A stretch of 64,000 nucleotides of DNA from Leisingera aquaemixtae. GTDB taxonomy: Bacteria; Pseudomonadota; Alphaproteobacteria; Rhodobacterales; Rhodobacteraceae. The DNA lies in contig NZ_JAHVJQ010000004.1 of the NCBI RefSeq assembly GCF_019801145.1, positions 372,001 to 436,000 of the forward strand, in the 5' to 3' direction. How positions within the stretch are numbered: the stretch's first letter is position 1; the number at the start of each line of letters is the position of its first letter. A program made the translations under genes and the position numbers. The notes under the pieces were generated by a model, which did no database searches, was not told where the DNA came from, and saw only the letters and a list, made by a program, of their open reading frames with translations. Below, one piece after another: positions 8,436-17,587 of the stretch.

Positions 8436-8553
8436 ATGGGGGCGGCTCCGCTTGATTTGCCGGTTCTTATAGGCGGCAGCGCGGGTTGCGGCAAGGCGTT
8501 GCCGCGGCAGGCGGGCGTTGCACTGGCGAGGGGCCGGCCCCTCGCGCTCCCCG

Positions 8554-8576
8554 GAGTATTTTTAGCAAAGAAGAAG
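8554..8576 (+). repeat. Core copy of the GAGTATTTTT extragenic repeat
   Basis: The sequence GAGTATTTTTAGCAAAGAAG, preceded by a GC-rich palindrome (GAGGGGCCGGCCCCTC around 8529-8544), matches the core of a repeat also found near 29100, 36520, 50150 and 62025. This copy sits between the divergent pyrB and uracil-DNA glycosylase genes and lacks the outer part seen in the long copies. Confidence 0.6.
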
Positions 8577-8644
8577 AGGTTGGCCCGAATAATACTTTGA
8601 GCGCAGGTGTTCCGCTTGCCGGCTGGGCGGAGTAGCTTGGGCGC

Positions 8645-9409
8645 ATGGAATCGGCATTGGATTACTGGAGCGCCCGGGCGCTGTTGGAGTGGCAGGCGGA
8701 GCTTGGCGCCACCGAGGCGCTGTGCGACGAACCGGTCGACCGGTATGCGCTGGAACAGGCCGCTCCCAAGCCGAAACCGGGCGCAGCCCCGGCGCCGCCG
8801 CCGAAGCCGAAAGAAGTGGACCCAATCGAGGTGGCCCGGAAGGCGGCCAGGGGCGCGGCCTCGCTGCCCGCCCTGCGCGATGCGATGGACGGCTTCAGCC
8901 ACTGCGACCTGAAACGCGGCGCCCGCCATCTGGTGTTCTCCGACGGCCAGGCCGGCGCGCGGGTGATGATCATCGGCGAGGCGCCGGGCCGCGACGAGGA
9001 CCTGCAGGGCAAGCCGTTTGTCGGCCGCGCGGGGCAGCTTCTGGACAAGATGCTGGAGGCGATCGGCCTCAGCCGCGCGGAAAATGCCTATATCACCAAT
9101 GTGCTGCCCTGGCGGCCGCCGCAGAACCGCGACCCGCTGCCCGCCGAGATTGCCATGCTGACCCCCTTTCTGGAGCGGCATGTGGCGCTGGCAGAACCGG
9201 ACATTCTGGTGCTGATGGGCAATATCAGCTGCCAGGCGGTGCTGGGCAAACGCGGCATCACCCGGCTGCGCGGGCAGTGGGACCAGGCCTGGGGCAAGCC
9301 GGTCATTCCGATGTTCCACCCCGCCTACCTGCTGCGCCAGCCTGCGCACAAACGGCTGGCCTGGGCGGATCTGCTGGAGCTGAAGGCGCGGCTGGGGAGC
9401 TTGTCCTGA
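8645..9409 (+). CDS. Uracil-DNA glycosylase, family 4-like, Fe-S cysteines mostly lost
   Basis: A base-excision repair enzyme that removes uracil from DNA. The 254-residue protein has motif A as GEAPGRDED (111-119) and the C-terminal motif HPAYLLR (225-231), which define the family 4 type. Residues 40-60 are a Pro/Lys-rich linker. Classical family 4 enzymes bind a 4Fe-4S cluster through four cysteines; here only C87 remains, the others being F84 (FSHC instead of CxxC), W156 (WRPPQNR) and L172. The protein therefore probably has no cluster. It is followed at 8 bases by a phosphoesterase gene in a four-gene run ending with moaB. Confidence 0.92.
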   Translation: MESALDYWSARALLEWQAELGATEALCDEPVDRYALEQAAPKPKPGAAPAPPPKPKEVDPIEVARKAARGAASLPALRDAMDGFSHCDLKRGARHLVFSDGQAGARVMIIGEAPGRDEDLQGKPFVGRAGQLLDKMLEAIGLSRAENAYITNVLPWRPPQNRDPLPAEIAMLTPFLERHVALAEPDILVLMGNISCQAVLGKRGITRLRGQWDQAWGKPVIPMFHPAYLLRQPAHKRLAWADLLELKARLGSLS

Positions 9410-9417
9410 GGTAGCCC

Positions 9418-10017
9418 ATGAAAATACTGGCATTCTCCGATCTGCATCTTTCAGCCTCCCACGCTGCGGACATCGTGGCGGCCAGTGCGGGCGCGGATCT
9501 GGTGATCGGGGCCGGTGATTTCTGCAACGTGCGGATGGGCATGAACAGTGCCGTGATCATGCTGGCAGGGCTGAAGGCGCCGATGATTGCCGTGCCCGGC
9601 AACGGTGAAAGCGCCGAAGAACTGCGCGCCGCTGGATTTGCAAATACTACCGTTCTGCACGGAGAAGGCACGGATTTCGAAGGGCTGCGTCTGTTCGGTT
9701 TGGGATACGGCGTGCCGGAAACGCCTTTTGGCGGCTGGTCCTGCGATCTGAGCGAAGTGCAGGCGGGCGCGATGCTGGCGGCCTGCGATCATGCGGATAT
9801 CCTGATTTCCCATTCTCCGCCCAGGGGGCTGGGCGATGTGACCTCCCGCGGGCAGTCTGTCGGTTCCACCGCAGTCCGGGCCGCGGCAGAGCGGATCCAG
9901 CCGCAGCTGTTGCTGTGCGGCCATGTGCATGACTGCTGGGGCTTTCGCGGCAATCTGGGCAAGACGGAGGTGGCAAACCTCGGCCCCGGCGTGAGCTGGT
10001 TCGAGGTGGAGCCGTGA
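9418..10017 (+). CDS. Calcineurin-like metallophosphoesterase
   Basis: A 199-residue cytoplasmic phosphoesterase of the YfcE/MPP type. The metal-binding blocks appear in order: SDLH (7-10), GAGDF (about 31-35), PGNGES (about 60-65), ISHSPP (about 129-134) and GHVHD (about 167-171). The substrate cannot be told from sequence. It starts 8 bases after the glycosylase gene with a GAGG ribosome binding site and its TGA overlaps the GTG start of the LysE gene, so these are likely cotranscribed. Confidence 0.9.
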   Translation: MKILAFSDLHLSASHAADIVAASAGADLVIGAGDFCNVRMGMNSAVIMLAGLKAPMIAVPGNGESAEELRAAGFANTTVLHGEGTDFEGLRLFGLGYGVPETPFGGWSCDLSEVQAGAMLAACDHADILISHSPPRGLGDVTSRGQSVGSTAVRAAAERIQPQLLLCGHVHDCWGFRGNLGKTEVANLGPGVSWFEVEP

Positions 10018-10634
10018 TTGATCCCGTGACCCTCCTGGCCTTCATCCCGGCGGCGCTGGCGCTGAACCTGACGCCGGGCGCGGACATGATGTTCTGCCTT
10101 GGGCAGGGGCTGCGCTCCGGCCGCGCCGCGGCGGTGGCAGCCAGCGCCGGCATCTCTGCGGGCAGCATGGTGCATGTGGTGCTGGCCGGGCTCGGGCTGG
10201 GGGCTGCGGTCTCTGCCATGCCTGCGCTGTTTGACGTGATCCGCTGGGCCGGCGTGGCCTATCTGCTGTTCCTGGCCTGGGGCGCCTTGCGCAGCGGGCC
10301 GGTCCGGGCAGATGCGCCTGCGGTGCCTGCCCGGCGGGCGTTCCGCTCCGGTTTCCTCGTCAACCTGACCAATCCCAAGGTGATCCTGTTCGTGCTGGCC
10401 TTTGTGCCGCAATTCGTGACGCCTGCGGCCGGGCCGGTGCTGATGCAATTCCTGATCTTCGGGCTGATCCTGGCCGCGGGCGGGTTCATCATCAACGGCC
10501 TGGTGGGCATTTTCGCAGGCCAGGCCGGGCGGCAGCTGACAGGCTCGCCGGTCATTGCGCGCTGGCTGGGCCGGGTCTCGGCCGGAATTTTTGCAGGGCT
10601 GGCCGTTCGGCTGGCAATCATGGAGAGGGCGTAG
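10014..10634 (+). CDS. LysE/RhtB family amino-acid exporter
   Basis: A 206-residue inner-membrane protein with about six hydrophobic segments. The N-terminal [19 protein letters not shown] motif and the central [20 protein letters not shown] are hallmarks of the LysE/RhtB family, which exports amino acids such as lysine, threonine or homoserine lactone-type compounds; the specific cargo is unknown. The GTG start overlaps the previous stop (GTGA), and the stop codon is directly followed by the moaB ATG, with no spacer. Confidence 0.93.
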   Translation: MIDPVTLLAFIPAALALNLTPGADMMFCLGQGLRSGRAAAVAASAGISAGSMVHVVLAGLGLGAAVSAMPALFDVIRWAGVAYLLFLAWGALRSGPVRADAPAVPARRAFRSGFLVNLTNPKVILFVLAFVPQFVTPAAGPVLMQFLIFGLILAAGGFIINGLVGIFAGQAGRQLTGSPVIARWLGRVSAGIFAGLAVRLAIMERA

Positions 10635-11177
10635 ATGTCCCGTATTGACGAAAGCATGGAATTCATCCCGGTCCGCATTGCGGTGCTGACGGTCTCGGAT
10701 ACCCGCAGGATGGAGGACGACCGCTCCGGCCAGGTGCTGGTCGACCGGCTGCGGGAGGCGGGCCATACCCTTGCCGACCGCAAGATCATCCCCGACGAGC
10801 GGGCAGAGATCGCCGCCCAGCTGCGGGCCTGGATTGCCGATCCCAAGGTGGACGTGGTGATTTCAACCGGCGGCACCGGCCTGACGGGGCGCGACGTGAC
10901 GGTGGAAGCGCACCGCGACGTCTACGAGAAGGAGATCGAGGCCTTCGGCACCGTCTTCACCTGGGTTTCCATGCAAAAGATCGGCACCAGTGCGGTGCAG
11001 TCGCGGGCCACTGGCGGCGTTGCGGGCGGCACCTATCTGTTTGCGCTGCCCGGCAGCCCCGGCGCCTGCAAGGACGGCTGGGATGAAATCCTGTCAAAAC
11101 AGCTCGATTACCGCCACCGGCCCTGCAATTTCGTGGAAATCATGCCCAGATTGGAAGAACATCTGCGACGGAAGTAA
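10635..11177 (+). CDS. moaB: Molybdenum cofactor biosynthesis protein B
   Basis: MoaB/MogA-fold protein of the molybdopterin pathway, thought to adenylylate molybdopterin before metal insertion. The 180-residue product has the fold's nucleotide/pterin loop [13 protein letters not shown] near residue 77 and the [17 protein letters not shown] block near residue 139. Length and motifs are typical of proteobacterial MoaB. It is the last gene of a tight four-gene run. The dedicated cofactor operon fdhD-mobA-mobB-moeA lies about 14 kb downstream. Confidence 0.95.
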   Translation: MSRIDESMEFIPVRIAVLTVSDTRRMEDDRSGQVLVDRLREAGHTLADRKIIPDERAEIAAQLRAWIADPKVDVVISTGGTGLTGRDVTVEAHRDVYEKEIEAFGTVFTWVSMQKIGTSAVQSRATGGVAGGTYLFALPGSPGACKDGWDEILSKQLDYRHRPCNFVEIMPRLEEHLRRK

Positions 11178-11303
11178 CCGTGCACGGCGTGTAACCTCGC
11201 AAACCTGCGCGGAAAATCGTATATTTCCAAGCGGGCACAAGGCATTTGCGCTTTGGCAGCCCATGCGCGGCTCCGGCAGCAGCCGCCACCGGAAGGGAGA
11301 GAC

Positions 11304-12758
11304 ATGCGCTTTTTGCGTCAGAGTTTGATGGGGCTTTTCCTGGCGTCGCTGACGGCGGCTCTGCTGCTTTATGCCGGGCAGCTGATCTTTGGCGCCATCG
11401 AGGCGCAGCTCAATGCCGAACGCAAGGCGCCGCCGGTGCGGGAAAGGGTGTTTGCGGTCAATCTGGTGACTGCCGACCTGCAGACAGTGGCACCGGAACT
11501 GACCGCCTTCGGCAGGGTTGAAAGCCGCCGCACATTGGAATTGCGCACGGCTGTCGGCGGCCGGGTGGTTCAGCTTTCTGAGGATTTCGAGGAAGGCGGT
11601 GCGGTGCAGGCGGGCGAGGTGCTGGTGCAGATCGACCCTGCGGATGCGCAAGCGGTGCTGGACCGGGCGGAGGCCGACATGATGGATGCCCGCGCCGAGG
11701 AGCGCGACGCGGGCCGGGCGCTGATCCTGGCGCAGGACGAATTGCAGGCGACCCAGGACCAGGCGCAGCTGCGCGAGCGCGCGTTCCAGCGGCAGCTGGA
11801 CTTGCAGGAACGCGGCGTCGGCACCGCAGCCACGGTTGAAACTGCGGAACTGGCTGCGGTGCAGGCCCGCCAGACCGTGATCTCTCGCCGCCAGGCGGTC
11901 AGCCAGGCTGAGGCGCGGGCGGATCAGGCTGCTACCCGCGTGGCCCGGGCGCAAATCGCACTGGACGAGGCGCGGCGCGATCTGGACGACACCACCATCA
12001 AGGCAGGCTTTGACGGCACATTGCAATCGGTCAGCCTGGTGCAGGGCCGGCTTGTGTCCGCCAATGAGAAACTCGCGGATTTGGTCGACCCGGACCTGCT
12101 GGAGGCTGCGTTCAGGGTCTCGACCGCGCAATATGCCCGGCTGCTGGACGGCGACGGCCATCTGCTGAAAGCCCCGGTGCGGGTGTCGCTGGATGCGGCT
12201 GGCGCCGGTCTCAGTGCAACCGGGCGGATTTCGCGTGCCAGCGGTGCAGCGGGCGATGGGCAGACTGGGCGGCTGGTCTATGCCAGCCTGGACGCTGCGC
12301 CGGGTTTCAAGCCGGGGGATTTCGTGACCGTCCATGTGACAGAGCCGGAGGTCCGCGCGGTCGCGCGGGTTCCGGCTTCTGCGCTGGGCGCCGATGGTTC
12401 GGTGCTGCTGCTGGGCCCAGAGGACCGGCTGGAGGCGCTGCCCGTGGAACTGGTGCGCCGCCAGGGCGATGACGTGCTGATCCGCGGATCCGGGCTGGAG
12501 GGGCGCGAAGTTGTCACCGGGCGGACGCCTTTGCTGGGTGCGGGCATCAAGGTGCGTCCCGTGCGCCAGGGCGCGGAGGTGCAGGCGCTGCCGGAGCTGA
12601 TCGAACTGACGGACGAGCGCCGCGCCCGGCTGGTGGCGCTGGTTGAGGGCAACAGCCGGATGCCCTCGGAGATGAAGGCCAAGATGCTGCAGCAGCTCGC
12701 CGAGGCCAAGGTGCCCGCGCAGCTGGTCAGCCGGATCGAATCCCGGATGGGAGGCTGA
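11304..12758 (+). CDS. RND efflux periplasmic adaptor (membrane fusion protein)
   Basis: A 484-residue adaptor that links an inner-membrane RND pump to an outer-membrane channel. The N-terminal helix (residues about 7-27) anchors it. A lipoyl half-motif around RVVQLSEDFEEGG and VLVQIDPADAQ is followed by a long alpha-helical hairpin (about 105-210, rich in Glu/Gln/Arg), then the second half DDTTIKAGFDGTL and beta-barrel domains. GGAAGGGAG just upstream decides the start at 11304 over an upstream in-frame ATG. It is 5 bases from the pump gene. No outer-membrane partner or regulator gene is adjacent. Confidence 0.93.
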   Translation: MRFLRQSLMGLFLASLTAALLLYAGQLIFGAIEAQLNAERKAPPVRERVFAVNLVTADLQTVAPELTAFGRVESRRTLELRTAVGGRVVQLSEDFEEGGAVQAGEVLVQIDPADAQAVLDRAEADMMDARAEERDAGRALILAQDELQATQDQAQLRERAFQRQLDLQERGVGTAATVETAELAAVQARQTVISRRQAVSQAEARADQAATRVARAQIALDEARRDLDDTTIKAGFDGTLQSVSLVQGRLVSANEKLADLVDPDLLEAAFRVSTAQYARLLDGDGHLLKAPVRVSLDAAGAGLSATGRISRASGAAGDGQTGRLVYASLDAAPGFKPGDFVTVHVTEPEVRAVARVPASALGADGSVLLLGPEDRLEALPVELVRRQGDDVLIRGSGLEGREVVTGRTPLLGAGIKVRPVRQGAEVQALPELIELTDERRARLVALVEGNSRMPSEMKAKMLQQLAEAKVPAQLVSRIESRMGG

Positions 12759-12763
12759 GGCCG

Positions 12764-15700
12764 ATGGCGCGCAGGCTCCCCCGGCAGGCCCGCGGGCTGT
12801 TCAGCTACTTCACCCGCCACCGCACGGCGGCCAATCTTCTTCTGGTGATCATGCTGGTGCTGGGCGCTGCGGCAATGCCCAACATGCGGGCGCAGTTTTT
12901 CCCCGATGTGATTGTCGAAAGCGTCACCGTCACCGTCGAATGGGAGGGCGCCGGCCCCGAGGATGTGGACAGCGCCATCGTTCAGGTGCTGGAACCCGCC
13001 CTGCTGGCGGTGGACGGGGTGGAGGAGACCTCCTCCACCTCCCGCGAAGGGCGGGCGACGCTGACGCTGGAGTTTGAGCCCGGCTCTGAAATGGGGCAGG
13101 CCACCGACGATGTGCAAGCCGCGGTGGATAGTATCACCACTTTGCCGGAAGAGGCCGAAAAGCCGGAAGTGCGGCGCGGCGCCTGGCGGGACCGGGTGAC
13201 CGACGTGGTGATCACCGGGCCGGTCGGGGCGGGGCAGCTGGGGCTGTTTGCCGATGAACTGGTGGTGCGCCTCTTTGAGGCCGGCGTCACCCGCACCACG
13301 ATCCGCGGCATGGCGGCACCGCAGACCATCGTCGAAGTGCCCACCGCCAAGCTGATCACCCACGACGTCACCATGCGCGAAATTGCCGAAGCTATTGCTG
13401 CAGAGGTCGATGCAGATCCCGCTGGCGATGTGAGCGGGGCCAACGCCCGCGTGCGCACCGGCAGCGAGAAACGCAGGCCGGATCAGCTGAATGCCATCGT
13501 CCTGCGCACCAATGCCGACGGCTCGGTGCTGACCATCGCCGATGTGGCGCGGGTGCGGGTTGAAGGCGTCGACCGCAACCGTTCCTATTTCGTCGATGAC
13601 AACCCGGCGATGTCGATCAGGGTGGACCGCTCGGATCAGGGCGATGCGATCCGGCTGCAGCACCAGGTGCAGCAAGTGGTGGACGAGATGCAGGCCAGCC
13701 TGCCGCAGGGAGTGACCGCGCAGCTGATCCGCACCCGCGCCGAGCGCATCACCGACCGCCTGGACATTCTGGTCGACAACGGTCTGATGGGGCTCGGGCT
13801 GGTGCTTTGCCTCCTGTTCCTGTTCCTCAACACCCGCATTGCCTTCTGGGTGGCGATGGGCATACCGGCCTCGATGTTTGCTGCGGTGGCGCTTATGTAT
13901 GCAGCCGGGATCACCATCAACATGGTCAGCCTCTTTGGCCTGATCATCACCCTGGGGATCGTGGTGGATGACGCCATCGTGGTGGGCGAACACGCCGACT
14001 TCCGGTTCCGGCGGCTGGGCGAAAGCCCGATGCAAGCGGCTGAGAATGCCGCCCGCCGCATGGCGATGCCGGTTTTTGCCGCAACTCTCACCACCATTAT
14101 TGCCTTCTTCGGCCTGACCCTGGTGGGCGGGCATTTCGGCACGCTGATCCGCGACATTCCCTTCACCGTGATTGCGGTGCTGGCGGCATCCCTTGTGGAA
14201 TGCTTCCTGATCCTGCCCAACCACCTGGCCCATGCGCTGGCCCATGCCCAGGCGCACCACTGGTACGACTGGCCGAACCGGATGGCGAACCGCGGCTTCC
14301 GCTGGCTGCGCGACCATGCCTTCCGCCCGCTGATGGGCGTTGTTGTCACCGCGCGCTATGCGGTGCTTGCAGGCGCGCTGGCGATCCTGGCCAGCCAGGC
14401 GGCCTTGTTCATCAACGGCGATGTGCAATGGCGCTTCTTCAATGCGCCGGAGCGCGGCTCGGTCACCGGCAATTTCGCCATGGCGGAGGGCGCCACCCGC
14501 GCCGACACCCTGGCGATGATGCGTGAAATGCAGCGCGCGGCTGAGGCACTGGGCGCCGAGTACGAAGAACGCTATGGCCGCAACCCCTTGGAGTTCGTGA
14601 TGACCGAGGTGGGCGGCAATGCCGGCCGGGGATTGAGCGGGGCGGAGACCAAAGACAAGGATCTTCTCGGCGGCATCTCGATCGAACTGATCGACGCCGA
14701 CTTGCGCCCCTATTCCAGCTTTGCCTTTGTGGCTGAGCTGCAGGAGCGGGTCGTCCAGCACCCGCTGGCGGAAACGGTCTACTTCCGCGGCTGGCGGTCA
14801 GGGCCGGGCGGCGATGCGCTCGACGTGCAATTCTCAGGTTCCAGCATTCAGGTGCTGAAAGATGCTTCCGAAGACCTGAAAACCGCGCTGTTGCGCTTCC
14901 CGGAAGTCTCGGCTGTCGAGGACAATCTCGCCTATGACAAGGAGGAGGTGATCCTCGACCTTACCCCTCAGGGGCAGGCGCTGAACTTCACCATCGGCAG
15001 CCTGGGCCAAGCGCTCCGGGCGCGGCTCAACGGCATTGAGGCCGCGACCTATCCCGACGGCCCGCGCAGCGCCAAGATCCGGGTGGAACTGCCGGAGAAC
15101 GAGCTGACCGCCGATTTTCTGGAGCGCACCCTGATGCGGGCGCCCAGCGGCATCTATGTGCCGCTTGCCGATATCGTCTCGGTCACACAGCGCACCGGTT
15201 TTTCCACTGTGCGCCGCGAGAACGGCATCCGAGTGATCAGCGTGACCGGCGATATTTCCGAGGACAATCCGGCCCGCGCCGAGGCGGTGACGCAGGCGCT
15301 GCAGAACGAGATCCTGCCCAGGATCGCAAGCGAGCGGCAAGTGGAATGGCGCCTGTCAGGATTGGCAGAACAGGAACAGAGCTTCCTGCAGGAAGCCGGC
15401 ACCGGGCTGATCCTCTGCCTTACCGGAATCTATCTGGTTCTGGCCTGGATCTTTGCCAGCTGGACCCGGCCGCTGGTGGTGATGGCAATCATCCCCTTCG
15501 GCCTCGTCGGCACCATCTGGGGCCATTACATGTGGGAGGTGCCGCTTTCCATGTTCACCGTGGTGGGCCTGTTGGGGATGACCGGGATCATCATCAATGA
15601 TTCCATCGTGCTGGTGACAACCATTGACCAGTATGCCGAGGACCGCGGGCTGATCCCGTCGATCATCGACGCGGCGGCAGACCGGCTGCGCCCGGTGATG

Positions 15701-16159
15701 CTGACCACGATGACCACGGTTCTCGGCCTGGCGCCCCTGCTGTTTGAGCGTTCGCAGCAGGCGCAGTTCCTGAAGCCGACGGTGATCACGCTGGTCTACG
15801 GCCTTGGCTTCGGGATGTTCCTGGTGCTGCTGGTGGTGCCTGCGCTGGTGGCGATGCAGCGCGATCTGTCGCGGCCGCTGACCTCCCTGCGCCGCGCCCT
15901 GCGGCAACAGGCGGGGCGCCTGCGCTGGCTGGTCCTGGGCACGGCGCTGGCGCAGCTGGGCTGGCTGGTGCTGACGCTGGGCTGGGCGATGGCCTCCGGC
16001 GCCCTGCATCCGGCGCTGCGGATGATTCCGGTGCTGGCGGCGATGGAACCGGTGCGGGCGGGTCTGCTGGCATTTGCCGCAGGCGCGCTGCTGCTGGCAT
16101 TGCTGGCCTATGCAGCGGGCGGTATCGCTTACCGGCTCAACACCCGCCAGCGGGCCTGA
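12764..16159 (+). CDS. RND multidrug efflux permease, HAE1-like
   Basis: A 1131-residue inner-membrane proton-driven pump. It has the standard plan: a first helix near 20-40 with the KMRAQFFPD-like NMRAQFFPDV segment, a large periplasmic loop, a block of membrane helices at about 340-540 including GIVVDDAIVVGEHADF (proton-relay aspartates in TM4), a second periplasmic loop and a second helix block at about 875-1035. The C-terminus continues for about 80 residues with two further hydrophobic stretches, longer than usual for AcrB-type pumps. Substrates are unknown. The 3' end overlaps the convergent NUDIX gene by 31 bases. Confidence 0.95.
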   Translation: MARRLPRQARGLFSYFTRHRTAANLLLVIMLVLGAAAMPNMRAQFFPDVIVESVTVTVEWEGAGPEDVDSAIVQVLEPALLAVDGVEETSSTSREGRATLTLEFEPGSEMGQATDDVQAAVDSITTLPEEAEKPEVRRGAWRDRVTDVVITGPVGAGQLGLFADELVVRLFEAGVTRTTIRGMAAPQTIVEVPTAKLITHDVTMREIAEAIAAEVDADPAGDVSGANARVRTGSEKRRPDQLNAIVLRTNADGSVLTIADVARVRVEGVDRNRSYFVDDNPAMSIRVDRSDQGDAIRLQHQVQQVVDEMQASLPQGVTAQLIRTRAERITDRLDILVDNGLMGLGLVLCLLFLFLNTRIAFWVAMGIPASMFAAVALMYAAGITINMVSLFGLIITLGIVVDDAIVVGEHADFRFRRLGESPMQAAENAARRMAMPVFAATLTTIIAFFGLTLVGGHFGTLIRDIPFTVIAVLAASLVECFLILPNHLAHALAHAQAHHWYDWPNRMANRGFRWLRDHAFRPLMGVVVTARYAVLAGALAILASQAALFINGDVQWRFFNAPERGSVTGNFAMAEGATRADTLAMMREMQRAAEALGAEYEERYGRNPLEFVMTEVGGNAGRGLSGAETKDKDLLGGISIELIDADLRPYSSFAFVAELQERVVQHPLAETVYFRGWRSGPGGDALDVQFSGSSIQVLKDASEDLKTALLRFPEVSAVEDNLAYDKEEVILDLTPQGQALNFTIGSLGQALRARLNGIEAATYPDGPRSAKIRVELPENELTADFLERTLMRAPSGIYVPLADIVSVTQRTGFSTVRRENGIRVISVTGDISEDNPARAEAVTQALQNEILPRIASERQVEWRLSGLAEQEQSFLQEAGTGLILCLTGIYLVLAWIFASWTRPLVVMAIIPFGLVGTIWGHYMWEVPLSMFTVVGLLGMTGIIINDSIVLVTTIDQYAEDRGLIPSIIDAAADRLRPVMLTTMTTVLGLAPLLFERSQQAQFLKPTVITLVYGLGFGMFLVLLVVPALVAMQRDLSRPLTSLRRALRQQAGRLRWLVLGTALAQLGWLVLTLGWAMASGALHPALRMIPVLAAMEPVRAGLLAFAAGALLLALLAYAAGGIAYRLNTRQRA

Positions 16160-16590
16160 GCCAGCCGCGCCACCTCTCCCACCTGGTCCAGCAGCTGCAG
16201 GCCGCGGTTCTCGATGCCGTCAACGGGGATCCACTCTGCCTGTTCGGCATCATCATCCGGCACCGGGTCACCGCTCAGGTGTTCGCACAGCACCACGGTC
16301 AGCAGATACTGGCGCAGCGCCGTACCCGGCGCACCGCGCGAGATCACATCCACATTGGTGAGATATTCCAGCGGCCGGGCAGTCACACCCGTCTCTTCCA
16401 TCAGCTCGCGCGCAGCGGCCTGCAGCGCGGTCTCGCCCATTTCCACATGGCCGCCGGGAAAGCCCCACCAGCCTGCGTTCGGCTCCTTGCCGCGCTGCAC
16501 CAGGATCACATGATCCTGACCGCCGAAATGGCGGCAGACAACGGCAATGGTGCCAAGGACCGGGCGGGCAGGGCCGTCAAGCGTGCTCAT
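16129..16590 (-). CDS. NUDIX hydrolase
   Basis: A 153-residue enzyme that hydrolyses a nucleoside diphosphate linked to another group. The NUDIX box is complete: GGHVEMGETALQAAARE followed by LMEETGV, at about residues 46-68, with the metal-binding REXXEE core intact. Near the N-terminus it has the strand pattern VCRHFGGQDHVILVQRG. Substrate class cannot be told. Its start overlaps the stop of the upstream DsbD-like gene by four bases, so the two are coupled; its 3' end overlaps the convergent pump gene. Confidence 0.93.
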   Translation of the reverse strand: MSTLDGPARPVLGTIAVVCRHFGGQDHVILVQRGKEPNAGWWGFPGGHVEMGETALQAAARELMEETGVTARPLEYLTNVDVISRGAPGTALRQYLLTVVLCEHLSGDPVPDDDAEQAEWIPVDGIENRGLQLLDQVGEVARLAQARWRVLSR

Positions 16591-17408
16591 CCAGCACTGC
16601 AGCCGTGAATATCAACTGCATGGTTTTTGCCCAGCACCGTGATCCGCAGCTGCGAGCGGTCGATGGCATAGGCCTTGCCGTCCGCCGGCAGGAACTCGGT
16701 CTCCGCCACCAGCTGCCCGCCTTCGCGCCGGGTCTTGGTTTCGCCGGCATAAAGCTTGGGGTTGCCCGGTTCGATAACTGCAATCTCCTCGCCGCCGGCA
16801 GAGGGCATCGAGATGCGGGCAGTGACCGTCATGCCGTAGTCGGAAGGGCGCAGGCTGCAGGATGCCGCACGCACACCCGCCTCCTTGGCCGACCAAGGGC
16901 GGCTGGCCATTGCGGCGGCAATTGCCGGGTTGCGGCCTGAACTGCTGTCCAGCTGATGGTCGAACTTCAGCTCGGCCGGCACGCAGACATCCTTGCACAC
17001 CCCCAGCTGCATCCGCCCCTTCAGGCGCACCGGCTTGCCCGGAGTCTCGGGGGTGATTTCCACCGGCAGCACCAGTTGATCATGGTAGCCGATGGTGCGG
17101 TATCCGGACGTCATAAACACCTCGGGCGAAGGCCAGGTGATCGACAGTGCGCCGACATTGCGGGCGCCGCGCCAGGAAAAGCTGGGCGGAATGCCGGCAT
17201 CGCCGGGCGCCCGCCAATAGGTCTTCCATCCGGGCTGCAGGGTGATCTTCAGCGCACCCATGTGGGTGCCGCGCGGCGTCATGCCGCCGTCCAGAACCTC
17301 GATCCGCACGATATCGCCATCCACGCTGCCGGAATTGGCCGGCGCGGCGGCAGCGGCGGCAAGCAGGGCAGCCGCGGCGGCAGCGGATTTGGTCAGCATC
17401 TGTCTCAT
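16587..17408 (-). CDS. Stand-alone periplasmic DsbD alpha-like (ScsB-type) domain protein
   Basis: A 273-residue exported protein with an Ala-rich signal peptide (residues 1-24). The body matches the N-terminal periplasmic domain of DsbD/ScsB thiol:disulfide transporters: WKTYWRAPGDAGIPPSF, TIGYHDQLVLPVEI and a CKDVC pair in the LGVCKDVCVPAELKF segment near residue 130, which would be the redox-active cysteines. The membrane and thioredoxin domains of full DsbD are absent, so it must receive electrons from another protein. A longer upstream frame is possible, but the ATG at 17408 gives a clean signal peptide. Confidence 0.87.
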   Translation of the reverse strand: MRQMLTKSAAAAAALLAAAAAAPANSGSVDGDIVRIEVLDGGMTPRGTHMGALKITLQPGWKTYWRAPGDAGIPPSFSWRGARNVGALSITWPSPEVFMTSGYRTIGYHDQLVLPVEITPETPGKPVRLKGRMQLGVCKDVCVPAELKFDHQLDSSSGRNPAIAAAMASRPWSAKEAGVRAASCSLRPSDYGMTVTARISMPSAGGEEIAVIEPGNPKLYAGETKTRREGGQLVAETEFLPADGKAYAIDRSQLRITVLGKNHAVDIHGCSAG

Positions 17409-17587
17409 GCAAGAATAAATGCGCCCGCCAGCCCGGTTTGCCAAGTCACGATCCGGTCATGATCCCATCATCCCCCTGTGTTTGCGGCAAATTTGCCGGA
17501 GCCTGCGCGGGGTTGCGCCGATGCGCCCCTTGCGCGGGAAGCGGGCGCGCGTCATGGTGGGGGGAGGCAGCAGAAAGACGGAACTTC

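Noticed and set aside
12278-14761. Long open frame (about 827 codons) on the minus strand opposite the RND adaptor/pump genes
   Set aside because: High-GC codon bias leaves open antisense frames. The plus strand holds well-conserved RND proteins, and the antisense product has low-complexity His/Gln/Gly composition.
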